Below, one piece after another: positions 31,913 through 44,584 of a DNA stretch of 64,000 nucleotides; the stretch's first letter is position 1, and every line of letters starts with the position of its first letter. The notes under the pieces were generated by a model. It was not told the origin of the DNA. It did no database searches and was given only the letters and a program-made list of their open reading frames with translations. The stretch is from Erodium maritimum (Eukaryota; Streptophyta; Magnoliopsida; Geraniales; Geraniaceae): assembly GCA_963921825.1 (NCBI GenBank), contig OY997593.1, positions 69,424,039 through 69,488,038 of the forward strand. Reading direction: 5' to 3'. The translations under genes and the position numbers were made by a program.

Positions 31913-34900
31913 ATGGCAAAGCCATCCCGAGGTCGCCCCTCGCCGCCGTCCGGATCTTCCTCTCGATCCCGCTCCTATTCGGGCTCCGACTCTCGGACCA
32001 GCTCGCTCTCCCGGTCCGTGTCTCGTTCGAGGTCTCGTTCCCGTTCCTCGTCTTCGTCGCGCAGTTCTCGCAGCCGTAGCCCACCTCCCAAAAAAAGGTC
32101 TGGAATTTAAGTTTTGATTCTCATTGAGCTAAATGTAGATCTTCGTTTCGTCTATGGTGATTCGGGTGGCTGTTTAGTTGGTAATTAGTCTTGGAATCGA
32201 TAGTTATGCAATGTACAGTAGAGATTTGCTGTACTTATTTATGTATTTGAAGGAAAGGGAATAGATAATGATGCTAAGCACATCTGAATTTTGTTGCACT
32301 TATTTGATATTAATGGTTCTGGTGTGCTGGTCTGTCTCTAAGAAATTGAAAGGGAATTGGGAGTTTTAGGAAAGTGTTGTCCTTTGCAGGAAGGTGGATA
32401 TATAGTAGGAAAGTGATGGGCTTTAAAGATTTTTATGTAGGAAAGAAGAGTTTACAATTTGTGTGTTGAAATTTGATTGATGTGTTTGGCTGCTGAGTGA
32501 GTGTGGCGTGGGGAAGGAAATGCTAAAAGTGTCTCATGATTGAAGTGTTCTCTAGAGTTTTTGTTAGGGGGGATAAAAGACTTTTAAAACAGTAATACTA
32601 ATATGAATACAAACTTACACTGTATAACAGTATAAGGGAGAACCTTTTTTTCAAAATACGTGTCATATATTTTGTTTTAAAGAAGTTGATTATGCACGCA
32701 TTATCAATACGATCCTTGTATTAGTTAGTTCTTTCTATATTAGTGTCTAGAGAAGTAGAGAGCTCACAGGGGCAATGAACATGATGGGAAGGTGGAGCAC
32801 TAACTTTGCTACTTATTGGTTTTTGCAACAAAAAAAAAACTAGAGTACACTTACTTTGGAACTGAGTATTATTTTGTTTAAACATTTGAGAAAATATGGA
32901 TACACATGTTTTTCAAATTTATAAACTTGAATTTTGCAGTCCTGCTGGAGTATCTAGGCGAGGCCGCTCTCCCCCACCACCACCTAAACGAACACCTCCA
33001 CCACCACCTCCAAGGTATTAGTTTTTCCGGTTATTTGGCTGTTCAAAATTTTAATTTTGTTGGATATCTTTCCATAATTCAAACTTTAACATGTAAAATT
33101 CTCATTTTAAAACTTGTTGTGCCCCTTGCTGAATAAATTGTTTACATGTCTTCAGTTTTTTGTGCTCATGGTATTTGTGTTATCTGTCTTTTTTTATTTG
33201 CATCATCGCATCTGGTTCAGCTCTGCATAATTATTCATGGTATAGGGGGATAATCGGTGCTAAAAAGTATTATAGTAATGCCATTGCCTTATGCTTGCAT
33301 ATTTCAACAATTGATCTGTTTCTGTTAGTTACGCATATCCATTTATAGACCAGTGCCTCATATATGATGTCCCTCGGAATCATAAAGCTTTAGTTTCTAT
33401 TTCATTCGACTACAGTGCAATCTATCTTATCCCCTTTGGTTTTTAGGCAATTCAATCTTAATTGCATGTCTTCAACAGTTAGTGTAGAGTCTACTCTTAA
33501 ACAAACTATGTTGCCTATTTACTAACCCAAAGTTGTTTGGATGATATTCTATATGTGGTTCAAAATCTATATTCGTCTGTTTATTGCACTTCTTAAAACA
33601 TTTTGTCTGTCTGTGTGTGTTTGACTTGACTGCAAATGTTAATTTGGTAATCTGATTTCAGGAAGGCATCCCCAATTCATGAGTCTCTTGCTCTTCATAT
33701 TGATTCACTCAGCAGGAATGTTAATGAAGGCCATCTGAAAGAGATTTTCAGTATGTTTATTACTTTCTTGTGTACTTTTGTGTTGCATAGATTTGCAATG
33801 AGATAAAGATCTACTAAACATAGTACACTTGGATGTATCTATATCTCAATTCTATGTGGAAATAAGGTTTGATGTGTTGGTTATAAAGATATGTTCTTTT
33901 TGTCTTGCAATTGCTTATCTTGGGTATTGTCGATGTACCAAAGTAATGCCCTATAACGACTTAGGTAGTTAGGTTTATTCTTTAAGTTTTGCTGATACAG
34001 TTCTTTTCTTGATTATATAAAAAAAGTCATGACAATAATGGCTTGGTTTCATTATTCACTAAATGACAAGGTCATTTAAATCTTGCCACAATAGCTTTAG
34101 TCGTCATTTTTTTAATCTCACTTCCTTGCATGTGCTTTGTAGGTTCTTTTGGAGAAGTGGTCAAAGTGAATTTGGCAATGGATCATGCTGTAAGTTTCAT
34201 AAAAAAAAAGGCTACTATAACCTCTTGTTTGAAAATTTTGCTCGGCCAAATTGAAGAAGTGAGACTTTTGTTGTGTGTTTGCAGGTTAATCTTCCTAAAG
34301 GACATGCATATGTTGAATTTAAAACAAGAGCCGATGCTGAAAAGGCCCAACTTTACATGGATGGTGTATGTATGATTAATATTTGGTTGTATAACTAGTT
34401 GTGTGAAAGAGATAACATGCTTGGGAAATAATGCCAGATGTGTTGTAATGTAGGGCCAAATTGATGGAAATCGTGTCCGGGTCACATTTACTTTAATAGA
34501 ACGGAAGAAGGTCTCACCTGCCAAGCCCATCCCTAGTGCACCAAAGCGAGATGCTCCTAAAAAAGATACTGTAGGAGCTGATATCGAGAAGGATGGACCA
34601 AAACGGCAAAGAGGATGTAAGCCCTCTCATTTTCTTTATGTTATTTAACATTACGATTAGGGGAAATCTCACTCAATTACCCCTAAGTGTGCACCATTTT
34701 CAACCAATTATCCCTACACTTGAAAAGTTATTGACAACCCCTTAAATCCCCAATTCCATTGACTTTGTGGTATGGAATGATGAAATTGCCCTCGTGAAAA
34801 ATAAAAATGAAGTGTATTTTTGCTATTTAACACCCCAAAGTTAATGGAATTGGGATAAACTGAGACTAAAAGAAAGTTAGGGGGATTGTCAAAAACTTTT

Positions 34901-37213
34901 CAAACTTGACGAGCAGTTGGTTGAGAGTGGTGCATACTTAGGGATAGCTGAATGAGATTATCCCTTAGGATTATATGATGCATCCAACTGGTGATTTATC
35001 TCAACCTAATTATGCTAGCTTCTCCTCACCGTAAGCCCTCACCACCACCACAAAGGAGATCCCCACCCCGAAGAGGTGGATCACCTAGACGACCACTTGA
35101 TTCTCCTCCACGCCGCCGTGCACAGTCACCTATTCGTCGTCGTGGTGATACACCTCCCCGAAGGAGGCCTGCATCTCCACCTAGAGGGCGGTCTCCATCG
35201 CCTCCATCAAGGCGTCAGAGGTATGTGGCTAAATTTACTGTCTGTTTGGTCTTAGATTATATAATCATAATCAACAGTTGACAGAATATTATTCTTTTTA
35301 TAGGCTATCTCCTCGAAGAATGCGTAGTAGCCCTGTCCGCAGACGTTCTCCCCTTCCTCCTAGGCGCCGGTATTATATAATTATATTTCTATATTTGAAT
35401 GCTGTAAGATTCTCGTGTTATTGTTGTGATTGAACCGGTGTGTAAGTGTTCATGACTGTTTATACTGAAATCCTTGTGTTACCAAGTTACTTCCTGCCCC
35501 ATTAATTAATCATGTTGGATATTATTTGTAATCCGTGGCTAGTTAACTTACAAAAAAGGGAAACATGACACTTATTTAAGGACATCCATCTTAGGAAAGT
35601 GCACACTTTGTTTGGGACGGAAAAGATTAGTATTTATAGTGAACCACACTTAATGTTTCACATATGGTAAATTGTAATTATTGTGCCTTATCTCACGTCT
35701 TTGCCACAAACAACTTTACATTATAACCTGTCTGGTTTGGGAAAAAGTGTCCTAGAGAATCTGATGTTTAGTAATTTCAGCTAAGTTGATGGATCTCTTG
35801 AACATCCAGATTTATTAGTTGTCTTGTACACTAAAGGGGAATAACTTCTGTATCAAGGTACTCTAGATGCAATATGTTTTGTAGGCGAACAACAGTACCC
35901 GGTACTATTATTTTTTTGCAGGTCGGTACCCTTATCTTTAGATCGTTGTAGGTTGTGATCCTGAACTTATATTTTGTTGCACTTTGTGTCAATTTATTCC
36001 AGAATGATGATTTTGCCCTTGAAATTTTAAATTAAAAATAAAAAGCAAAAAAAGACCTGGTCAACAATTAATTAGAAGTTCAGGGCCACAACCTGCAACG
36101 ATCTGAAGATAAGGGTACCAACCTGCAAAATGCCAATATTACAGGGTATTTTCTGCCATTAACCCTACAAATTACAAAAAAACAAGATTGTTTGTCTTTA
36201 CCTTGCCTACTTGATACATATGGCATGGTAACCATTTCCAGAAATGGCTTTCCACAATGAAGCATATAAAGTTTTAATGCTCCTTTCTCATTTGTGGAAC
36301 ATTCATTCAGCATTATTGGTTTTCTTGTTCATTGTTTAGTTTGCAGCAAAAATGGAAGATTTTCCTAAGATACCCTTAAATTATGTACAATAATTGTTTC
36401 TTATGATTTAATTTCAGTTCACCACCTAGACGACCTCGCAGCCCTAGAAGGTCTCCGATCAATCGTAGACGTAGCCGCTCGCCTATTCGCCGTCCTGGTC
36501 GTTCTCGCTCAAGATCAATCTCCCCACGGAGGTAAAAATCTAATTAGCCAATTCATATACTGTGATTTGCTCGCAATTAAATCTAATCAACAACTTGAAT
36601 CTGGAATCTATTCATGACGAGGTAAAATCACAATTAAATTAATTGTTTTTATAAACAGGGGTAAGGGACCTGCTGCAAGACGTGGGAGATCATCCTCCTT
36701 CTCTGATTCACCTAGTCCTCCACGCAAGGTTTGTGTATGGAAAGTTTCTTTGATACATAATATCTTTTACAGAAAACGCTATGTATACCTTCTCGACGAC
36801 CTTTGAGTTTTAGGAACCTCTTATAGGTGGGGGGTTAGCAATAAGACACTGTCACCTTTCGTTATTCATCAAAATACCACCTTTAGGTGACAGTGTGTTA
36901 CGTATAACCCCTCACACACCTATTCAGTGTTTTTTGAGAATCAAAGGTCGCCAAGGGCGTGGTAATAAAGTTACCCCTAACCTTTATTTCTTTTGTATAT
37001 GCTTCATTTTTTTTAAATTGTTCGCAGGGACCGCGGAGGGTCTCAAGGAGCAGAAGTCCGAGGAGGTAATTTGTAATTTTATTGCGTATCGAATATGAGA
37101 AGTAAAAATTTGGTTATATGTTTTGATATGATTAAAGTTTTATTTGCAGGCCAAGAGGAAGAAGTAGCAGCAACAGCAGCAGTGGCAGTTCTCCTCCCCG
37201 TAATAAGCCGTAG
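31913..37213 (+). CDS. SR45: SR45 / RNPS1-type serine/arginine-rich splicing factor, 397 aa
   Basis: Twelve coding exons: 31913-32097, 32940-33014, 33662-33750, 34143-34189, 34285-34365, 34454-34616, 35019-35220, 35304-35369, 36418-36531, 36659-36728, 37028-37065, 37150-37213. All joins keep phase and all introns are GT-AG. The protein opens with MAKPSRGRPS and has an N-terminal RS domain. A single RRM follows at about 96-170 (RNP2 LHIDSL at 98-103, RNP1 KGHAYVEF at 137-144). A long C-terminal RS/RP domain follows, with RRRGDTPPRRRPASP and RRRSRSPIRRPGRSRS. This matches Arabidopsis SR45 (414 aa), a nuclear-speckle splicing activator and exon-junction-complex-associated protein related to animal RNPS1. 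Introns 6 and 8 contain miniature elements. A stop follows NKP at 37211. Confidence 0.95.
34651..34973. mobile_element. Mutator-like MITE in intron 6 of the SR45-type gene
   Basis: Element 34660-34964 (305 bp) begins GGGGAAATCTCACTCA and ends inverted GGGATAATCTCATTCA. Flanks TTACGATTA and TTAGGATTA agree at 8 of 9. It ends 54 bases before the exon 7 acceptor. The arms carry CCCTAAGTGTGCACCA phrases and differ from the GCAAAAAAGTACC subfamily. Confidence 0.85.
35883..36166. mobile_element. Foldback MITE in intron 8 of the SR45-type gene
   Basis: The left arm (TTTTGCAGGTCGGTACCCTT, TTAGATCGTTGTAGGTTGTG) pairs with the right arm ending GGGTTAATGGCAG on its outer side. It shares phrases with the element at 41476-41819 (GTTGCAGGTTGTG, TATTTTGTTGCA, TTTTGCCCTTGAAA). 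A target duplication was not found. Confidence 0.75.
36820..36932. mobile_element. Very short inverted-repeat element in intron 10 of the SR45-type gene
   Basis: TAGGTGGGGGGTTAGCAATA and its degenerate inverse (about 36900-36932) enclose AAGACACTGTCACC and GGTGACAGTGTGTTAC. At about 110 bases it is the smallest such structure in the window. The duplication is not resolved. Confidence 0.5.
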
Positions 37214-39178
37214 AAACTTTCTATCGAGATTAGTAGTTGTTAATCATGTGTAATTTCTGAGGATCGAACCTGGGAGAATTATGATTAAGATGTGTTAGCT
37301 TGAATATTTGTCTTCTCTTTTCATTTGCTCTGATGGCAAAAACTTAATGTTAAAGACTGCTCTTATTGAAGTAAGCTTTGTGACTGAAATGTGTGTTAAG
37401 GTCACCACTAGACTGGGCAATGATCTGTGTATTGGACCTGAATTTGTTAATGGGTCTCTAAGGAAGTCTGCTGCCAAACATGGGACAGTAGAATGGTGTA
37501 CTGTCCCACGTCACCCTAGTTCGGTCTCTCTGTTCCGGAGGATAGTACTTATCAGCAGACGTTCGAGCAATTACCTGTGCAGTCTTCCATGAGACATATC
37601 AACCAGTGTTTCAAAAATTCCGACCAAGCCCCGCCCGCCTAGGTGCATTTTCTTGTTGGTCGATCCGATTAATTCGATTAATCTCCAAAAGGCCGTAACC
37701 GTCCGACTAGTGCCTAACGGTTTTTAGGATATCTATGTTTCTGGTTTTTTGCTTTCTTATTTCATGTATTTGTCATTTTGTGTACGATGAAAACTAGATC
37801 GTTTTTATAGGTTCAGAGTGTTGGTAAACCTATTCCATAGTAGGAGGTCTCAAACTATATTGTAGAGCTCAAAATCCTCGATTCTCTATCGAAATAAATT
37901 TTATTTACATTGTAACTCTATAAAATTTCTTCCACCCCGGTTTTTTAAGAAAACTAATAAGTAAGACCACTGAATTGCGAAACAATTCAATAAATTTGAT
38001 TTTTTTTTTTGTTGCAAAAATTCAAACTAGATACCAAAATTATTTCGAATTCAAAATCTCTTAAATTTAATTGAAGTCAGTGGCATTTGACCGAGTCGGT
38101 GGGGCATGGCAAGGACGAAGACGAAGAAAAAAACAGTTAAAAAAATCATGTTTCGGAGTAGTTCTGATTACGTGTCAAAAGCTGAGTGGAAATGAGAGTG
38201 GCAAAGAAAGAAACCGATTGCAGAAGATCCAAACTCCACACTCACCCAGGTTCCACCGCTCCATTACCCATTTCCGCTTCACCTTCATCCCTCTTCTCCT
38301 CCTCTCCGACGAACCCTAATTCTGGTTTCGCAGTTTTCACCTTGCCGCCATTTCAGCTTCTCTGAAGGTCCGTGAAACTGGCTTTGTCTCTGGGTATCGT
38401 TTACATCTCCGTCTCTGTGCGGTTGTTCGAAAATTTAGGAACTTTGTGTTGTGCAGATGCTTAATGTTTCGTTTATGGCATGTTTTGAGCTTAATTGATT
38501 CATGGGTTTTTTTCAATTTCGTGTGCTGGTTTGATTTGGTATGGTGTTTATTGGGTTTCATTTCCATGAGCTTGCAGGGAAAAAAAATTGAGACTTTCCA
38601 TTTAGAACATATGGGTTTAGTGGTAATTTATAGATTATTTTTTTTTGCTCATACTTGTCTAATTCAGTAATTTGTGTGCATGACTTCGCAGTTGGGCAAA
38701 TTTATTAGCTAAAACTGTTCCAACCAAATGATTTTATTTTATGAATGTGCTTAATCATTTGGGATATCTCCCCAGATGCTACTGTTTTTTTAAAATTTAT
38801 TTTACGGTAATACTTATGATGATTCTTTCAGTTTATTGCACTTGTTGATAATGACTTGAACTCAGCCGTTTCATAGCCAAAAGGAAAATTCATTGCTTGC
38901 TATTTTCATATCACTCTTGCGAGTTGGGCAACTTGTTCAAGGAAAGAAAAAATAATTATCTGCTGCCATTGTTCTTTTTTAGGATTACCTTTCTTCTGTT
39001 GAAACGATGATGTAAATGATCTTCGCTGTTTAGATATCCAATACCATAGTATGTGAAGGAAAGTTTGGATCTCCTGAACTTTGGCCACTTTTTGATCCTA
39101 TAATGGCCAACCTTCTCCCATCTACAATGTATTAACTTGTCGTGCTCAACCAGGCAGGTAGCACATTGAAAGATTTTA
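37214..39178. other. SR45 3' UTR, hAT fragment, and 5' UTR/intron of the next gene
   Basis: 37214 to about 37560 is the 3' end of the SR45-type gene. At 37605-37725, CAGTGTTTCAAAAATTCC followed by GATTAATTCGATTAATC resembles one end of the hAT element at 57654-58239, but the other end is missing. From about 38220, CT-rich leader sequence and a donor-like CTGAAG|GTCCG (about 38367) suggest a 5' UTR exon and an 0.8-kb intron before the oxygenase-like start at 39179. Confidence 0.4.
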
Positions 39179-42065
39179 ATGGCAGGCAGTGGCCTGCCGT
39201 CTTTGGGCCGCGTGAAGCTATCTGATCTAATACCCTGTGAGGGTCTTCCGTCTGATTCATACAAACTATCTATCTCTACTTTATCACAATCACTAGCTCA
39301 GTACTCCGCTGCCATCATTCAGTTTCCAGCAACTGATGGAGCTCTCTTGAGGTCTGGTTTAGATTCAGCCCGCCTCTATTTTCATCAGAGATCATCATAC
39401 CCATCTCCCGAAATGATGCATGGTAATGATTCTCGGGAGTGGTGCAAAACCTCTGGTTACTACGCAGATCCTCAGCTTTGGCAAGAAACCTATGATTACA
39501 GACCGGGTCTGACTCTTACAGAGCCCAATAACTCCATGGAGCTTCCTCCCGCGGGTTTGCCAGACATATTCGTTCTTCTAGGAAAGGCAGCGAGGGACAT
39601 ATTGGATGCGATCAGCTTCTTCTTAAACTTAAGAAGCTCGCCCTTTACTGAAATACTCGATAATGTACCTTTGAGAAGTCGTGAAGTATCGTCTTCGGTG
39701 CTCTCTGTTTGTTGTCATGCTAGGCCATCTTTTCAAGCACATCACCATAGTTTAACAACCCAAGAGGAGAGCCAATTGGTTATGTTTCCTGACAATGATC
39801 ATCAAGTTGATAAGAGCCTTATATCTCTGGTTAAGTCAGATAAGCCGGGTTTGCATGTAAGAGACTTCCATGGGAGGTGGGTTCTTGTAGATGAAGATCT
39901 TGGTCCTCTGGAGGTCATTGTTTATCCTGGGCTCGCTCTCTATCAAGCAACTGCAGGGTATGTGAATCCTGCATTGCTCAGGACTGAGATTAGTAACATG
40001 CAGGGGAATATGTATGGGCGATATTCATTATCTTTCAAGCTTATGCCCAAGTCCATGACCAGTCTCAGTTGTTCAGAGATGAGAGCTGCAGGTCATGGTG
40101 TTGAAGCTCAGTTCCAGTTGCCAATACCAGTTGATGACTTCATGCAGAGATCACAACCTATGGATCAGCTCTTCAATAGGAACAGTTTTCAAAGTTTCAG
40201 CTTCCCCACTACCCAAGATGGTATGTAGCATTTTCATGTATATCCTGCTAATGTCTAACTAGAAACTTTTTTTGATTAACTACATCAGATGTATCAAAGC
40301 ATTTTGGGCTCAAGAACTTGCTTGTGTAGAAGCAAGGGAGCAGCTAATAGTTTTTTATTCGTAAAGAACTTTTTAAAATTGATGTTTCAAGCAAGATATG
40401 GGCTCACTTATGTAGAAGATAGCACTAAATTCTTGACCCCCACCTTAAGAGAGGCCCAAAGGACTGGATAAAGAGAGGCCTAACAGATGTTGGAAAGAAA
40501 AATAAGAAGTGAGGTACTGCTACTGGGACTTGACTCAGGTCCCAAGACCAACTACACAAGCAAACGTTTGTTTACAAAAAGGGCCATTGACCCTGATATA
40601 AAAAAAATGCACTTTTCCTTCTTTGAAAACCTCCTCAACCTTTTTTATATATAAAAAATGTTTTGGGTACTTATGGAGTCTTTTTTGCCAAAAAAAGAGC
40701 TATGTGATCTTTCTTTTTTCTGAAACCTAGGTGTAGCTAAGTGTAATTAACCCTTTTTACTTTTACACTGCTAATGTTTATTAGTAGAACCTGATATCTG
40801 TAAATTTGCCTTTGTTATTGTAATGATTTTGCATTTATGCCTTTATGTTCTTAATGTTTTGACATCACATTTTGGTTCCAATAATGATTTCTTGTTTTAC
40901 TCTATTGTCTCTTTGTGTTAGTAGCTCTTAGTGAGAAGTTTTTAACAGCAGGTCCTTGGATCGATGAAATGCTGGTACAGGATCTATAAAGCCCTTGATG
41001 AAGAGGAAGAAGAATAACATGAGAACCAAACCTCTGCCACCTTCCAAGAGGTTACGCCTCGAGGCGCAGAGGGTTCTTAAGGAGAGGGTTCAGGACATTG
41101 CTGATAAGAAGGGCGTCAAGTTGAGGTTTTGCAATCTAAAGGACTGTGAGAATCACATTCACACACTTGATAGCCCGTGTGCCAATATAAGGATGGAGAT
41201 CGGGTGGCCCCCTAGTGTGCCATTTGTTCATCCACATGATCTACCCAATAAGGCCAAGATCGGTTTTCTTGAGGCATATGAACCGGGCTGGACCGCAACT
41301 AATGATATGGAGTTAAGTTTGACTGAACCGGGACAACCCAGTCAACACTCCGCTAACTGTAACTGTAATTCTACTCCCCTACTCAAATCAACATGCTTGA
41401 ATATGCTTATTTGTTTTATCATAACTCACCTGCATAGTTTGCTTCACATGTACGCGAGCCTTTGTGTCGATGATAGGGATAATTGCAAAAAAAGTACTAT
41501 GCACTATGGACTTTTTGTAGGTTGGTGCCCTTATATTCAAACCGTTGCAGGTTGTGACCTTGAACTTGTATTTTGTTGCATTGTGTTAATTAATTCCAAA
41601 ATGACAATTTTGCCCTTGAAAATTTTAAAAGTGAAAAACAATTATTTTGATAAAAACCTAACCGAATTTTTGTTTTAACCCTGGATTTTTTGTTTTTAAC
41701 CTAAGATAATTGCAATTTTTTTATACATTTAATACTTAAAGGGTAAAATCGTCATTTTAGAACAAAGTACAATGAAATACTAGTTCGGGGTGACAACTCG
41801 CAATGATTTCAATTATCCCTTGATTATATGTTGCATATTTTATAATGATGTTTTCCAAAATATGTAGTGTGTTATAGACAGCAAAGGAAAGATTCTCCAA
41901 TGATCATGTTGTGTGTTATGTAGTGTGTTATACACAGCGCTGGTAGTTCTTATAGATTCATATCTGGAGTTAGCTTTTGCCAGTTCATAAAATTTACTGT
42001 ACATTGAAACTTATGATCAAGAACTTAAAATCCTAAACTTTTCTCATTTTTTGTCTTGAGCAGGA
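39179..42065 (+). CDS. 2-oxoglutarate/Fe(II) oxygenase-like protein, probably without catalytic ligands, about 473 aa
   Basis: Exons 39179-40220 and 40981-41358 join in frame. A donor at 41359 and acceptor at 42063 would end the protein at TGA formed across the junction. The first 350 residues follow the IPNS-like oxygenase layout: a loop with SYPSPEMMHGND, then GLHVRDFHGRWVLV and LEVIVYPGLALYQATAGYV, which is the jelly-roll strand region. Where active enzymes have HxD and a distal His, I read QVD (in HQVDKSLISLV) and Leu-Leu-Arg. Iron binding therefore looks lost. The second exon adds a basic MKRKKNN...PPSKRLRLEAQ segment, a possible nuclear signal, and a conserved Cys/His-containing tail (RFCNLKDCENHIHTLDSPC). 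Its role is unknown and I know of no characterised homologue. The 3' end is the least certain part. Confidence 0.75.
41467..41828. mobile_element. Mutator-like MITE at the 3' end of the oxygenase-like gene
   Basis: Element 41476-41819 (344 bp) starts GGGATAATTGCAAAAAAAGT and ends CAATTATCCC. Flanks TCGATGATA and TTGATTATA agree at 7 of 9. It lies in the predicted last intron. If that intron is not removed, the open frame runs into the element and stops at 41678, adding about 105 residues. Confidence 0.85.
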
Positions 42066-43376
42066 AGATAGTTTTAAGAACATGGTAATTCCCTGATCAT
42101 CCTATGACTCGTCGCCATTTGGAGTGATCTAGTCGTTACATTTCAGATCTTGTGGCTCAGGTCCTGTTTTTACCCTTCGGATATCAAATTTGACACTACA
42201 CAGGAGCATGATTACACATTGCTGTGCTGTAAATTGGTAGTTTGAGGAAAGCTTGTGCTTTTGGAGAGTAAGCATTAAGGAGAAAAGGGTAACAAGGATC
42301 CTTCTGGGACTGAAGCCTTGAACAAGATTAAGGAGACAAGATCATTGTATTTATCGATTGATTAATCGTAGAAACAAAAACGTCAGACGACTTATGGCAA
42401 TCCCTTGCTGGGTTCTTGTATTGTGTGAACTGTTGTTATATGGTATCTATATTTGATTCTATTCTGAACCAGAATTATCGTTGTAATTTACATGACAACT
42501 GAATGAAGCTGTAAGATTTAGACAATATGATGTTGTGTTAAGATTTAGCTTCAACTCTGTTGTTCAATGTAGCATATATTAATCTATATTGCTGCAGAAT
42601 CATCACTGCACAACCAAGCAAACAAGGTCCATAAATTTGGCTATGTAACGTGAGTTAAAAAAAAATTCACAGTGAAGAAAGACCGTATCGGGTCAAATGT
42701 GAGTTTAAATTATTGTATAATCAATTAAATACTCTTAAATTAATAAATTCAAAATTTACTTAACCTTAATCTTAATTATGAAATATTAAATTCAAAGAGG
42801 ATTGAATTCAAAAAATCTTATCAGTAGGACTTGAGCTTGTTCATTTCGAACAGGACCAAACTCAAGCCTGTCAATTAATATCCAAGCTCATTATTTATAT
42901 AATTATTGATTCTTGATTTTCTTTTCATATTATCACAGCACATTCAACACATTTATATCCGAACATCCATTTTTACTCATATCGCTTTGCTTTCTATAAA
43001 AACTAAATAATGATAGCCCTAAAGTATCAGAAATTCACAATACATTCTAAAAAAACAAAATCACAACCACAGAAAACAAAAACCATTGACAACAATGATG
43101 ACCATCAACAAAAATTTCTCATGAGAACCATACCATCCCATCCTAGGACGTGAAATTATTTCAAAATTTTGGAGAGAACTTTAGGTACATATTATTGTCC
43201 ATTCGACAAGGTAAGAACGGAAATAGACTATGCCCCATTTGTTTCAAAATGCACAATATTATGGCAAATAATATCACAATATTGTCTAGTATGAATAGCC
43301 AAACATGATGTGCCTCACTCTGCTAAGCATCTGCAAATCGCTTTCTGAACATAAGTTCACCTTCTTAAAAGAAAAC
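42066..43376. other. 3' UTR and gene-free DNA between convergent genes
   Basis: Up to about 42500 this is probably the 3' UTR of the oxygenase-like gene. The rest is AT-rich, with no frame or repeat boundary noted. Confidence 0.4.
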
Positions 43377-43733
43377 CTACTTTGACTGATTGCCAAGCTT
43401 CTTAAACTGATAATTAACACTTCCCCAAGGCCTTCTCTTTTTTCCAGCCTGCAAGAAATAAATTCAGAAGATTAAGGCATTATATAACTCATAGGCCTTT
43501 CTGGAGAAACTAACAGATGTGTTGAAATGGTATGACAGAAAAAGAAAGAAAAGTTTCATTACCTGAGCATCCATGCAGGCAGACAAAAATTCCTTGTGCT
43601 TAAAACACTTGTCATCATTGTTACTGTTAAGAGCCATGCAGTTGAGTAATTTCACCATTTCTTGCATGCAAGGTTTACCGAAAGCCCCAAGTTTCTTAGC
43701 GTTTATACTGAGACTGCCCCCTTTGCGGCCCAT
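43377..43733 (-). CDS. Twin-CX9C (CHCH) protein, Cox19/mitoribosomal type, 80 aa
   Basis: Two exons on the minus strand, 43733-43563 and 43448-43377, joined at CAG|GCT in phase 0. The start chosen is MGRKGGSLSIN rather than an upstream in-frame Met (MHQRK), because the family begins MGRKGG. Cys22-Cys32 (CMQEMVKLLNC) and Cys43-Cys53 (CFKHKEFLSAC) form the twin CX9C motif. Proteins with this motif enter the mitochondrial intermembrane space and are oxidised by the Mia40/Erv1 relay. The basic tail RRPWGSVNYQFKKLG is typical of the plant family related to Arabidopsis At1g02160, whose members resemble small mitochondrial ribosomal or assembly proteins. No cleavable targeting signal is expected. 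Exact role unknown. Confidence 0.9.
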
Positions 43734-44584
43734 TTTTCTCTGGTGCAATTACACAAGTTAAGACAAGAGATCAGGAAACTTCATCATCAACTCCTGAACA
43801 CCCCGAAGTACAGAAAAGGTTTTATGATGACAGCAAGTATTATGCAAATACTGACAAGTGGAATACTTCTCCTTCTAAATATTCTAAAGTCAGGAAGCAG
43901 TAAATACTAAGACTTTGCTTTGGCTTTTCTGCTACTATTCACTTTTCTACAAAATAGTAGCATTTACAGAAAACAAAAAATCTCCTGAACTTTGGGTTCT
44001 TAAAAGATAAGACCAGATAGAAGATCAATGCGACAGGCCCCGAGGAACCACAATGGGAGGAGAGGCAGCATTAAGTCTTCAGGCTTATAGTCTTACATGA
44101 TATGTTTGTCCTTATGGCTTGAGGCGTGATATTATACTAGTCTCATCTCAATGAGGGTTGAGAGGCACCAACCAGGTTCTGGGCCCAAGAACAAAATTTG
44201 GCTATCTATTACAGGTTATGAGCAAAATTTTATTGGAGTTGGCTATGTGTGTTCTAACCCAATAATTAATGTCTGAAAAGGAACTAACTTGCACCACGGT
44301 TGATATTACTTCCATGTTTATGACTGCTAAGTTTGCGACGTTCCAGGAACGGATTATTCATTGATTGCAAAATATGAACTTGATGAAACAGTTCCTTTGA
44401 TCCGGTTGTTCATCGCAAGTGAAAGCTGATTTTGATAGCACATGGTGGTTTGGTATCACTACTTGGTTCTACTGGTACAGGTAAACACATTGATAGCTAA
44501 ATATTATTCTGCATACGATTTTGCCCTTTATTTTTATGTTTGATAGGCAATACCACCACTTTTTTAATGCCCACCTGACAGCAC
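43734..44584. other. Promoter/5' region of the CHCH gene and gene-free DNA
   Basis: No coding signal. The first few hundred bases must hold the minus-strand promoter of the CHCH gene; no distinct TATA box was picked out. Confidence 0.35.

Noticed and set aside
36820-36932. Riboswitch-like or structured intronic RNA
   Set aside because: The pairing is explained by short terminal inverted repeats of a tiny transposon-like element.
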